From Chryseobacterium viscerum (GTDB lineage Bacteria; Bacteroidota; Bacteroidia; Flavobacteriales; Weeksellaceae): DNA of 64,000 nt. The notes under the pieces were generated by a model. The model did no database searches and was not told where the DNA came from. It saw only the letters and a program-made list of their open reading frames with translations. The stretch is taken from contig NZ_PPEG02000002.1 of assembly GCF_002899945.2 (NCBI RefSeq), forward strand, positions 248,001-312,000, read 5' to 3'. Positions 26,194 through 34,065 of this stretch are shown in pieces (position 1 is the stretch's first letter; every line of letters starts with the position of its first letter). A program made the translations under genes and the position numbers.

Positions 26194-26421
26194 TTAAAAA
26201 CGTTCTTTTTTAATGGTCTCAAGTTGCTTGAGCTTTATATTTTTTGGACTCATCTTTTTTACGCCCATGACATAATTGGTGATCCCGGTCATGGCGTTCC
26301 GTTGTTGATTCAACGCAGAATTGATCTGCATCTGTCCGGTAGAATGGGCGCTTACCTGTGTGGAAATAGCCTGAGGTACAGCGGTAGACATTCCTGTAAT
26401 AATTACATTAATTTCGTCCAT
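26194..26421 (-). CDS. Divergent RebB-like protein, 75 aa
   Basis: Weak but clear similarity to the RebB core: STAVPQAISTQVSAHSTGQM lines up with the Ser-Pro/Ala...HSTG region of the tandem copies, and SALNQQRNAMTGI with NAQNQQN...GI. The N-terminal DAVTQ motif is missing, and the C-terminus is a basic tail (LKQLETIKKERF). It may be a minor or capping subunit. It lies 18 bp downstream of the coiled-coil protein gene on the same strand. Confidence 0.65.
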   Translation of the reverse strand: MDEINVIITGMSTAVPQAISTQVSAHSTGQMQINSALNQQRNAMTGITNYVMGVKKMSPKNIKLKQLETIKKERF

Positions 26422-26439
26422 ATATTGATTTTGATGTTT

Positions 26440-26823
26440 TTAAGGTCGGATATTGCCAAATCGGGCATTCAGTTTATTCATTCGGTCCATGATTTTGAGT
26501 TCCTTCTCTTTTACCTTTGCTGATGATGCTTCCTGAAGCTTTTTCAACTGCTCTTCATAGTTCATCACAGGGGTTTCAGGAGGAGCTTGTGTGGCAATCT
26601 GAGTCTGGGCAGATTCCTGCTGTTTTACGGCTTCTTCCAGCTTTTCCAGGAGAGGAGCAAGCGACTTCATGGTCTCTTTGATAGCTTTATCTTTGATATA
26701 GCTCACGATCTCATCTTCATGTCTTAACACAAAAGGCATGATTTCTTTTTCTACCATTTCTGGTTCCGTCACGGGTACCGGAGTTTGGGGAACGGGAGCT
26801 TTCTTGCGGATTCTTCTGCGCAT
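26440..26823 (-). CDS. Coiled-coil companion protein of the R-body locus, 127 aa
   Basis: The N-terminus is basic and proline-rich (MRRRIRKKAPVPQTPVPV). A long charged helix or coiled coil covers about residues 30-120, with KLEEAVKQQESAQTQI and EEQLKKLQEASSAKVKEKE. There is no signal peptide and no known family. It sits between two other unassigned R-body-locus genes with small gaps, so it likely belongs to the same transcript and may help assembly or anchoring of the ribbon. Confidence 0.7.
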   Translation of the reverse strand: MRRRIRKKAPVPQTPVPVTEPEMVEKEIMPFVLRHEDEIVSYIKDKAIKETMKSLAPLLEKLEEAVKQQESAQTQIATQAPPETPVMNYEEQLKKLQEASSAKVKEKELKIMDRMNKLNARFGNIRP

Positions 26824-26853
26824 ACATCTTGTTTTAAAATACGATACAACTTA

Positions 26854-27684
26854 CTACAGCAGATAATTAATAAATGCAGACGCAGATTTCCAGTCCCGGT
26901 TGAGATCTTTAACCACGTTATATCCCGTAATCTCCAAAGCGATACATGCTGAAATAGCGCTGGCAGACAACATTTCTTTTAACTGGTGCGGAGGAAGAGT
27001 CAGTATATAATCATCTGGAATGATAAGCGATTTGCTACCGGATGGAGGGGTTTCATTCACTACAATACTCAGGATTTCCTGAAAATAATGAGCAATCAGC
27101 TTGGATGCCTGAAATTCCAGCTCCCTTTTTAATGCGACTATTTCATCCTGGGTCACCAGTTCAGAAATAGCACTTACATCCACATCATGTACAGAATATT
27201 GTGCTTCACCGGTGTCTGATGGAGTGATCGTAATATCCGTCTTCAGCGTCCATTTCGATTTTTCAAGATTAATTGTAAGAAGTTTTGAGTCATAATCAGG
27301 GACGACAATTTCGTTCAGAGTGGTAAGCGGTAAGATTCTTATATTACAGTAAAAGACCTTTGGATCATCCAGCTTGACCATGATCACAGCAATTCCCGTG
27401 GATTTATCTTTAGGTTCCACTACAAAAGACTGAAAATGATTGTATCGTTTCCCTCCTCTGTTGAGGCAGTTGACCAGTCTTATCGACGGCTGAATATTAA
27501 TATCAGAGGTCTGAAGATTAAATACAAAACGCTCCGAATTGTGTTCTGTCTTTTTAGGTTCTGCACTTTTGGTGTCCAGATAATTGATTTCACTGTTTTT
27601 GATCAGATAAAGTCTTTCATTTAAATCATTTAAACTTTCCAGATTTAAAATTTTGGCGGGTTTGGTTACTGAGGAATAATTCAT
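26854..27684 (-). CDS. Unassigned 276-aa companion protein of the R-body locus
   Basis: A soluble protein with a mixed alpha/beta N-terminal two thirds (SFVVEPKDKSTGIAVIMVKL, FYCNIRILPLTTL) and a helical C-terminus (LPPHQLKEMLSASAISACIA). I know of no matching family. The start overlaps the upstream stop as ATGA, so it is coupled to the preceding short frame. It is the largest non-RebB protein of the locus and the best candidate for a dedicated assembly or cargo function. Confidence 0.7.
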   Translation of the reverse strand: MNYSSVTKPAKILNLESLNDLNERLYLIKNSEINYLDTKSAEPKKTEHNSERFVFNLQTSDINIQPSIRLVNCLNRGGKRYNHFQSFVVEPKDKSTGIAVIMVKLDDPKVFYCNIRILPLTTLNEIVVPDYDSKLLTINLEKSKWTLKTDITITPSDTGEAQYSVHDVDVSAISELVTQDEIVALKRELEFQASKLIAHYFQEILSIVVNETPPSGSKSLIIPDDYILTLPPHQLKEMLSASAISACIALEITGYNVVKDLNRDWKSASAFINYLL

Positions 27685-27869
27685 CTCTTATTTATTTTAA
27701 TTTTTTCAATGAGTTGGGCTATTATTGTTTTTCTCTTTGGGTGTACTTCAGGCTCTACTGAAGGAATTACTGCTTCTTTAATCTCTGGTTTTACGAGTGG
27801 CTGTGTCAGTTTTACTGATTTTAATACTAATTTTCCCCCATGATCAGCCGTGATAAAGCTTTTTCTCAT
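27681..27869 (-). pseudogene. 3' part of a split gene (62 codons), continuous with 27908-28423 across an A10 tract
   Basis: Read alone, it gives a basic 62-aa peptide, MRKSFITADHGGKLVLKSVK and onward. The same frame is open upstream past its ATG, through RVDPVPEEVSSEKES, to the A10 run at the end of the 171-aa gene. One extra A would join the two into a single protein of about 247 aa. I therefore read it as the displaced C-terminal part of that protein, produced by frameshift, slippage or a phase-OFF state, rather than an independent gene. Confidence 0.6.
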
Positions 27870-27907
27870 ACTTTCCTTTTCTGATGAGACTTCTTCCGGA
27901 ACCGGAT

Positions 27908-28423
27908 CTACTCGTTTTTTTTTTCAGGATCTTCAGTCTCAGGGATTACTTCCGTATAGGATGGGGGAGAAGGAAGGGCTTCTGAGACTGGAAGCGCGTT
28001 GACATTATAAATAGTATTGGAAATTTTAGCCTTTACTTCAGCATATTCACTTACCATTTTGAATAAGTCTTTCATCATTTCATTGCCTTTTCCTGCATCC
28101 TGACCCTGAAGATTCTCGGCCATCTGAACAGAAGTTTCTTTACTGCCCGGAGCCGGCCCGAAAGTCGTTCCATACGTCAGTAGATTATTGGCCAGTCTGC
28201 TTAATGCGATAAGACCTACCTGCTCAAATCCTTTTAAAAAAGACTGTAAATCCTGAACCATCATTCCTGTAGATTGTTCTATCATTACTTTCGTTACTCC
28301 GGTCATTGGAGAACCCTTAGGGGGAGCCAGTACCTCACTGTTCACAAATACTACAGCTTTCTCCGCCGGAGTGGTAGCATTGGCTGCCTGGGATTGTTGG
28401 GTTTCACTGTTGTTTTCACTCAT
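27908..28423 (-). CDS. RebB-related companion protein, 171 aa, ending at an A10 homopolymer
   Basis: The N-terminus is polar and low in complexity (SENNSETQQSQAANATTP). The middle resembles the RebB core: SPMTGVTKVMIEQSTGMMVQ, then a helical QDLQSFLKGFEQVGLIALS. The C-terminus is Pro/Glu-rich. The stop codon TAG follows directly after GAAAAAAAAAACGAG. With 11 instead of 10 A, the frame continues into the next 77 codons without a stop. It may therefore be a phase-variable or slippage-controlled gene in the R-body locus. Confidence 0.75.
   Translation of the reverse strand: MSENNSETQQSQAANATTPAEKAVVFVNSEVLAPPKGSPMTGVTKVMIEQSTGMMVQDLQSFLKGFEQVGLIALSRLANNLLTYGTTFGPAPGSKETSVQMAENLQGQDAGKGNEMMKDLFKMVSEYAEVKAKISNTIYNVNALPVSEALPSPPSYTEVIPETEDPEKKNE
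27915..27924 (-). repeat. A10 homopolymer, candidate slippage/phase-variation site
   Basis: Ten consecutive T on the plus strand (A on the coding strand), six bases before the TAG stop. A length of 11 or 8 would fuse the 171-aa frame to the 62-codon frame. Runs of this length are prone to replication and polymerase slippage. Confidence 0.7.
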
Positions 28424-28440
28424 GATGGTAAGGTTTTAGA

Positions 28441-28656
28441 TTATCCTTTTAAAATTTTAATGGCATCTGCAACAATCGCAGGGTTGAGCTGGTTCAAGTT
28501 CTGCTGGTTTGTTACAGAATTCTGAATAGAAATTCCACTGGCATGCGTGGCCATCTGGTAAAGCATACTCATAGCCTGTGCGGGAGACTCACCAAGTACG
28601 GTAACGTTAGTCTGCGTTACTGCATCTGTAGTCTGGGTGTTTACTGTATCTGCCAT
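28441..28656 (-). CDS. RebB-family protein, short divergent copy, 71 aa
   Basis: It opens with TTDAVTQTNVTVLGESPAQAM, a clear RebB signature, followed by LYQMATHASGISIQNSVTNQQN and ends VADAIKILKG. It lacks about 17 residues that the tandem copies have between QN and ADA, so it is a shortened subunit. It is the first gene of the minus-strand locus, downstream of the 419-bp divergent region. Confidence 0.88.
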   Translation of the reverse strand: MADTVNTQTTDAVTQTNVTVLGESPAQAMSMLYQMATHASGISIQNSVTNQQNLNQLNPAIVADAIKILKG

Positions 28657-29075
28657 ATTCTGGTTTTAATGGGTTACTATTGTTTTTATTTTCAAGCCTC
28701 TTTTTTCAAAGACTTTTCTTTCAACTCAACCTTTATATTATTTTTTGATTAAGTCTTCACTGTGAGATTGTTGATCTCTTTTGTCTGATACAAATTTCAT
28801 CAAACAGAATAAATCTTCATTAAGGGAAAAAACTGAATTTTAAAAAATAAGGGAATTCTCCTATGAGTGAAATTTTGAAACGATGAGTTCTGTTTTAGAA
28901 TAATAAAAGGCAGAAAATAATTCATGAGCTTACTGAATTAAATACATGAATACACAAATACATCATCTGTGAATACGGGTAAACCCCTAGTTTCTGAAAA
29001 TGGGTAGATCCCCTCTATTTTGGCGGGAGCTTTACCTTGAAATTTGCTGTATAACATATTATAACAGTAAACGAT
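28657..29075. other. 419-bp divergent region between the R-body locus and the 502-aa gene
   Basis: It is AT-rich and must contain the promoter(s) of both directions. A plus-strand promoter candidate is annotated separately. On the minus strand I did not find an exact TAnnTTTG box. Direct repeats such as ACCCCTAGTTTCTG/CCCCTCTATTTTGG are weak. Confidence 0.4.
29020..29047 (+). promoter_or_regulatory. Candidate promoter of the 502-aa gene
   Basis: TTTG (29020-29023), 16-base spacer, then GAAATTTG (29040-29047), one base off the TAnnTTTG consensus. The start codon follows 28 bp later. Confidence 0.4.
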
Positions 29076-30584
29076 ATGATAAGAAATAGACCCGTTAAAA
29101 AGAAAAGATCCACAGCAACTGTTTCCAATACAGTTAGTGCTCTTCACAGACATGAACCTGGACCTCAACCTCAACCTAGGCCAGAACCCAGACCTAGAAA
29201 TGAATCTAAAGTACTCATTCAACCTGGATATGCCACAGGGGATATGTTTGGAATTGCAGCCGCTTTAATTGATGATGATGAACTTAATGTTGTAATTTCA
29301 AAAGGCGACGGCACAGTCACAGACCATACGGATAAAGCAGATTCTATAAAAAGATTCTATAGAGATTCCGGAATAGGTGAGGACAGAATACATGTTGTAG
29401 AAGTAAAACAGTTAAGGGGAGATAAAGCCGGTAAGAGAAAATTAGAAAATAAAGCACGTGAGTTTCAGCCAAGAGGGTATATTAAAGGGGTGAACTATGG
29501 AACAGATTACATTGCGAGGAAATACTCGCCGGCCTTAAGGGATAAGTTAAAAGAAAAATGGAAGGTTAATAGCAATAACGATGAAGATGAGGCTATAAAA
29601 AAATGGTTGGAGCAAAAAGGAATACCTACGAGTGGAACCAATTTGCTCATTTTATGGTCCCGTTTCAGTGGGAAAGGAGGAGATATTCATATAGAGCACG
29701 ATACAAGCTATACAGGTATCAGGCAGATTATTTATAGAGTAGCGGAGATGTATGATGCTATCATTATTACAGGAGATAAAGGTTATGTTAAGGAGAAAGA
29801 ATCTAAATTTGATGATATTGTCAATGAGGTCGAAAGTATTATTCACCCTTCCAAAGTATTCAATATCACCGAATTTTGGAATGAAGAATCAGAATCGTTA
29901 TTTGCATGGGGAGGCAATACCCGTTTTGGTCAGTTTAAACTATATGACTATTTTGAAAGACACTTTACCCATGTAAAGCATCTGGGTTTCAGAAGCGGTA
30001 ACCTTGAAGTGATGGCGATGTTAGGATATAAGGTCAGGTATATGGAAGAAGAAGGAAGTGAGAGTGGAAGCAGGATGTTTGCCTGGCGGGATGTAGGAGG
30101 AGGCAAGACTCAAAAAAGAGGAGATGCCACCGGATATGAACGTTTGCTGCTGAGTGAACCTCCAACACGATCAGGTAAATTTCTTCAGGAAAAGATAAAA
30201 GAAATCAATCAAAGAATTGAGGGCGAATTAGATGAAGAGATTAACAAAATAATAATGAGCTCAGAAGCCAAAACAGAAACACAGATAAAATACCTGAAGG
30301 AACAGCTTAAACCTAATATAGAAGCAAGATTCAGAAGAGAAAAAAGAGATTATATAGGGGCACATTTTGCTCCGCGTAAAAAAGATGGGACACTACCAAC
30401 ACCCATACCAAAAGAAGAAAAAAACAGATTTTATGAAGGATTTAATGACAAAGATATGGAGCTAATTCTCACATTTTTACGGCCTGAGCGATGGATTGAA
30501 AAAGAAATTACTTATAACCCCATAATTCCACCAAAAATGAAAGTTTATGAAAGACTATTGGAGAGCTCTGAAAAGACTTATTAA
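29076..30584 (+). CDS. Unassigned 502-aa protein divergent from the R-body locus
   Basis: The N-terminal 50 residues are basic, then Pro/Arg repeats (HEPGPQPQPRPEPRPRNE). A folded domain of about 330 residues follows, with LIQPGYATGDMFGIAAALI, TNLLILWSRFSGKGGDIHIE and FRSGNLEVMAMLGYKVRYME. The C-terminus is strongly charged and helical. The last two motifs are arranged a little like nucleotide-sugar-dependent GT-B or fucosyltransferase folds, but this is only a guess. There is no signal peptide. A perfect terminator follows. Its position suggests a link with R-body function, such as cargo or effector. Confidence 0.6.
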   Translation: MIRNRPVKKKRSTATVSNTVSALHRHEPGPQPQPRPEPRPRNESKVLIQPGYATGDMFGIAAALIDDDELNVVISKGDGTVTDHTDKADSIKRFYRDSGIGEDRIHVVEVKQLRGDKAGKRKLENKAREFQPRGYIKGVNYGTDYIARKYSPALRDKLKEKWKVNSNNDEDEAIKKWLEQKGIPTSGTNLLILWSRFSGKGGDIHIEHDTSYTGIRQIIYRVAEMYDAIIITGDKGYVKEKESKFDDIVNEVESIIHPSKVFNITEFWNEESESLFAWGGNTRFGQFKLYDYFERHFTHVKHLGFRSGNLEVMAMLGYKVRYMEEEGSESGSRMFAWRDVGGGKTQKRGDATGYERLLLSEPPTRSGKFLQEKIKEINQRIEGELDEEINKIIMSSEAKTETQIKYLKEQLKPNIEARFRREKRDYIGAHFAPRKKDGTLPTPIPKEEKNRFYEGFNDKDMELILTFLRPERWIEKEITYNPIIPPKMKVYERLLESSEKTY

Positions 30585-30609
30585 AAAAACATCCTTATCC
30601 TTCAAAAAG

Positions 30610-30639
30610 ACAGCATTTTGTATCCGTACAGAATGCTGT
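30610..30639 (+). terminator. Rho-independent terminator after the 502-aa gene
   Basis: The stem ACAGCATT / AATGCTGT with inner TGTA/TACA pairing is followed by TTTATTTTATT. Confidence 0.85.
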
Positions 30640-30700
30640 TTTATTTTATTACTATTAAAAAATGTAAATTAGCTGACGAAAATTAATTGGAAGGCATACT

Positions 30701-31273
30701 ATGTCCAAGCTAAAAGCCATAAGAGAACAGAACAATCTGACCCAGGAAGAACTATCAGAAAAATCAAAGATTTCTGTGAGAACCATTCAAAGGATAGAAG
30801 CTGGGACAGAACCGAAAGGGTATACCCTCAAAACTCTTGCGCAGGTTTTGGAGATAGAAGAATCTGCATTGCTGCAGGACACCCCTCAGGAAATTCCAGA
30901 AGCAGATGAGGTGGAAACAAAAGTAGAAGAAGAGCCAATTCCAATCAACTATTCTTATATTAAAATCATTAACCTTTCCTCATTATTATTTACCCTTTTA
31001 CCCCCTCTGAATATTTTTGTTCCATTGCTGCTGATGTTTACCATGAAACAACGAAATAGTCTCGTAAGACAAATCATTTCGATTCAGATAATATGGACAA
31101 TAATGGCTCCTATTATATTCATGCTCGGGATCTTTTTAAAGCCGGGGCCAAAGCTTACATTAGTGCTTATGATCATCATTATCCTGTCTAATATATTTGT
31201 TATTCTTCGGAATGCTGCAGAAATAGACCGTTATAAAAAATTATATTACAAGTTGAATTTCAATATGATATAG
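30701..31273 (+). CDS. XRE-family regulator with membrane helices
   Basis: The protein has 190 aa. The N-terminal HTH (about 1-60) reads LKAIREQNNLTQEELSEKSK and ISVRTIQRIEAGTEPKGYTL. An acidic linker (about 65-85) leads to a C-terminal membrane region with three or four hydrophobic segments, the first near LLFTLLPPLNIFVPLLLMF. Such membrane-anchored XRE proteins are common in Bacteroidota. The target is unknown. Confidence 0.85.
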   Translation: MSKLKAIREQNNLTQEELSEKSKISVRTIQRIEAGTEPKGYTLKTLAQVLEIEESALLQDTPQEIPEADEVETKVEEEPIPINYSYIKIINLSSLLFTLLPPLNIFVPLLLMFTMKQRNSLVRQIISIQIIWTIMAPIIFMLGIFLKPGPKLTLVLMIIIILSNIFVILRNAAEIDRYKKLYYKLNFNMI

Positions 31274-31360
31274 ATCGTGTCACGGCTTTGTCGGGTTTTT
31301 GTCGGGTTCATTTTTATTTAAAAAATGAAATGAAATTGAATCTTTGTCAAAAAAATAATA

Positions 31361-32848
31361 ATGACAAAAACGGCACAGTTTATTCTTCCTTTTTTTATTC
31401 TGCTCTTTAGTACAATTCATGCACAGACAGAAAAAACAGATCCTCTTTACACAACAATTATGTCGAAAGACAGTCTGCTTTTTTCAGTAGGCTACAATAC
31501 TTGCAACATCAGGCAGATGGAAAGTATGTTAAGCAACAGATTTGAATTCTATCACGATAAAGGCGGTTTTGAGGATAAAGAGAAATTCATCATTGATTTT
31601 AAAAACGGATTGTGTAAATCTCCGGAAACCTATCAGCTCAAGAGAGTCTTGGTTGCGAAAAGTACTGAGATTTATCCCATGTATAAAGATGGGAAAATAT
31701 ATGCTGCCATTCAGAATGGAGATCATCTGTTTTATGAAAAGGCAGGAAATCAGGCTGAGAAATTAGTAGGGGAAGCAAAGTTTACACATCTGTGGGTGTT
31801 GGAAAATGCTGAGTGGAAACTTAAGAATTCATTGAGCTTTAATCACCATCCAAAGCAAACTACCGACAGTGAAACCATGTTTGATAACGACCAGTCGATG
31901 CAAAGCTGGTTGAAAGAAAATAATATTCCTACCCTGGGATTAGGAATTATCGAAGGAGGAAAATTACAGAAAGTAAAAGTTTTTGGAGACTATAAAAAAG
32001 GAGTTTCAGCTCCCCGAAATGCCTATTTTAATGTTGCATCCCTCACCAAACCTGTTACAGCAATGGTCGCCTTACGTCTTGTAAGTTCAGGACAGTGGAA
32101 GTTGGATGAACCTTTAGATGCCTATTGGACAGATCCTGATATCATCAACGACCCAAGACATAAAAAATTAACAACCAGGATTGTCCTGAGCCATCAGACC
32201 GGTTTTCCCAACTGGAGATGGATGAATGCTGACAAAAAACTGAACTTTCAGTTTGATCCTGGCACAAAATATCAATATTCAGGAGAAGGATTTGAATACC
32301 TTCGGAAAGCCCTCGAAAAGAAATTTGGAAAGCCATTGGAGCAACTTGCCAAAGAGCTTATCTTTCAACCTCTCAACATGAGCGACACCAACTATATTTG
32401 GGATCAGAATACGGATGAGTCTAGATTTGTGACAGGATATAATGAAAAAGGAGTTGCTTATCCAATAGAGAAAATTAAAGCGGCTAATGCGGCTGATGAT
32501 CTGCATACCACGATAGAAGATTACGGAAATTTTATGATCAGCGTGATGAAGGGGAAAAACCTGAAACCTGAAATATTCCGGGAAATGATCAAAAAGCAGG
32601 TGAAAATCAAAGAAAATAAGTATTTCGGATTAGGTCTTGAAATCTATGACCTTGGAAATGGTGAATATGCCCTATCTCATGGCGGATCGGATCAGGGTAC
32701 AAGATGTATTGCCATTGTATTACCCAATTCAGGAAAAGGGATTGTGATATTTACGAATGTAGATGACGGTTACAAAGTCTATGAAAAGCTGGTTCTTCAT
32801 TATCTGGGCAAAGAGGGACGGAAAATCGTTGATATAGAAAGCAAATAG
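31361..32848 (+). CDS. Serine hydrolase (class C beta-lactamase fold) with N-terminal NTF2-like domain
   Basis: The protein has 495 aa, with a signal peptide (about 1-21, ending AQ) and a DUF4440/SnoaL-like domain (about 30-160, DSLLFSVGYNTCN and WVLENAEWKLK), then a penicillin-binding/beta-lactamase domain. Catalytic motifs are S227 in SLTK (SxxK), the Tyr in KYQYSGEGFEYL, and HGGSDQG near the C-terminus. It is exported, probably periplasmic. Such enzymes act as esterases, peptidases or D-aminopeptidases; beta-lactam resistance is not implied. The two-domain fusion is less usual than the hydrolase alone. Confidence 0.88.
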   Translation: MTKTAQFILPFFILLFSTIHAQTEKTDPLYTTIMSKDSLLFSVGYNTCNIRQMESMLSNRFEFYHDKGGFEDKEKFIIDFKNGLCKSPETYQLKRVLVAKSTEIYPMYKDGKIYAAIQNGDHLFYEKAGNQAEKLVGEAKFTHLWVLENAEWKLKNSLSFNHHPKQTTDSETMFDNDQSMQSWLKENNIPTLGLGIIEGGKLQKVKVFGDYKKGVSAPRNAYFNVASLTKPVTAMVALRLVSSGQWKLDEPLDAYWTDPDIINDPRHKKLTTRIVLSHQTGFPNWRWMNADKKLNFQFDPGTKYQYSGEGFEYLRKALEKKFGKPLEQLAKELIFQPLNMSDTNYIWDQNTDESRFVTGYNEKGVAYPIEKIKAANAADDLHTTIEDYGNFMISVMKGKNLKPEIFREMIKKQVKIKENKYFGLGLEIYDLGNGEYALSHGGSDQGTRCIAIVLPNSGKGIVIFTNVDDGYKVYEKLVLHYLGKEGRKIVDIESK

Positions 32849-32959
32849 AAAGCATACTTTTCAGGCTTTAATGATGAAGTGATAAATCTTTGTATATTTA
32901 GAGTATCAATCTGAAAATAAATGAGATAGTAAAAATATCTGTTTTCAGGATGAAATAGT

Positions 32960-33388
32960 ATGAACGGAAATAAAAGCAAAATTATGTGGCAGTATTATAT
33001 TATCCTTGGAGCAGGAGTAATTCTGTTTGTGGCAGCATTGCTGAGCCTAAAAAACACTCTTTTTTTCTTAAAAAAAGCAGAAAAGGCAACAGCTACCGTC
33101 ACCTCACTACGGGTGTTTGAATCGGATGGAGAAGTATTTAGCCCTCTCTTTACCTTCCGTACCCGGAATAATATTGAATATACCTATGAACTGTCGGAAG
33201 GTACCAATCCTTCAGCTTGGTATGTGGGCGAAACTGAGACTGTTATTTATGACCCAGCAGACCCGTCTTCTGTAACTTTGTACACTTATTTCAGAATCTT
33301 TGCATGGCCTTTAATATTGGTTTCTATAGCGTTGCCATTACTGGTGATAGGAGGAGGTTATTTTATTGCCAATCAGTTTTTAAAATAA
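32960..33388 (+). CDS. DUF3592-like membrane protein, 142 aa
   Basis: One transmembrane helix near the N-terminus (about 12-32), an extracytoplasmic domain with FRTRNNIEYTYELSEGTNPS and ETETVIYDPADPSSVTLY, and a second helix near the C-terminus. This matches DUF3592 architecture. The function is unknown. Confidence 0.75.
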   Translation: MNGNKSKIMWQYYIILGAGVILFVAALLSLKNTLFFLKKAEKATATVTSLRVFESDGEVFSPLFTFRTRNNIEYTYELSEGTNPSAWYVGETETVIYDPADPSSVTLYTYFRIFAWPLILVSIALPLLVIGGGYFIANQFLK

Positions 33389-33406
33389 CCAGCTCCTACT
33401 ATATTT

Positions 33407-33952
33407 CTATTTTACCTTTTCAAGAAGATATAATTTAGCCCCGGAAAATGCCAGCTTAGGCATCAGGTTTCCTTCCAGAATCATCGTTTTACTGTTGGCG
33501 TCAACCACCGAAATATAATTATTAGAATTGTATTCTATATAATTCTCCTTTTCCTTAGTAGCAGGATTTTTTCCAAACTCTAAAGAATATTTTACCCAAT
33601 CTTCATCTTGTGAACTGCAGTGTACCGGTTTGAATTTAGACTTTTTAGCTTTGAAAATAATCTGATCAAAACCTTCTGCACATTCTGAAGTAAATGAACC
33701 ATCAGGATTCTGATCCTTTGAGAAATCCTCAAAAGAACCACGATAAACTCCTACCACTTTCCAGGTGCCATCCAGACGGTCTTCATCAATTTTCCCTTTC
33801 GCTTTGCTTACTGCCCAGCTGATTCCGTTTACAGCACCTTTTACCGCTTTATAGCTTAAGCTGACTGCACCGGAGACCACTTTTGTAGCCGTTCTTACCA
33901 CGCATGAATTGAGAACAAGAACAGCCGAAGCCAGGAATATCATTTTTTTCAT
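33407..33952 (-). CDS. Lipocalin-like lipoprotein, 181 aa
   Basis: The lipobox LNSC (Cys17) marks a lipoprotein after a short signal peptide. A basic, Ala-rich linker follows, then a small beta-rich domain starting DRLDGTWKVVGVYRG, the 'lipocalin-like' pattern seen in many Bacteroidota lipoproteins. It contains three further Cys. It is convergent with the DUF3592 gene with an 18-bp gap. The specific role is unknown. Confidence 0.75.
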   Translation of the reverse strand: MKKMIFLASAVLVLNSCVVRTATKVVSGAVSLSYKAVKGAVNGISWAVSKAKGKIDEDRLDGTWKVVGVYRGSFEDFSKDQNPDGSFTSECAEGFDQIIFKAKKSKFKPVHCSSQDEDWVKYSLEFGKNPATKEKENYIEYNSNNYISVVDANSKTMILEGNLMPKLAFSGAKLYLLEKVK

Positions 33953-34065
33953 ATTGTCAAGTTTTTTTATCTCCTGCGAAGATAGTATTTTAAAAAAAAT
34001 CTTAAGCTATTTTACAATCAATGGAAAGAAATTAGAAAAATAAGAACACCCATACCGTACAGTCT

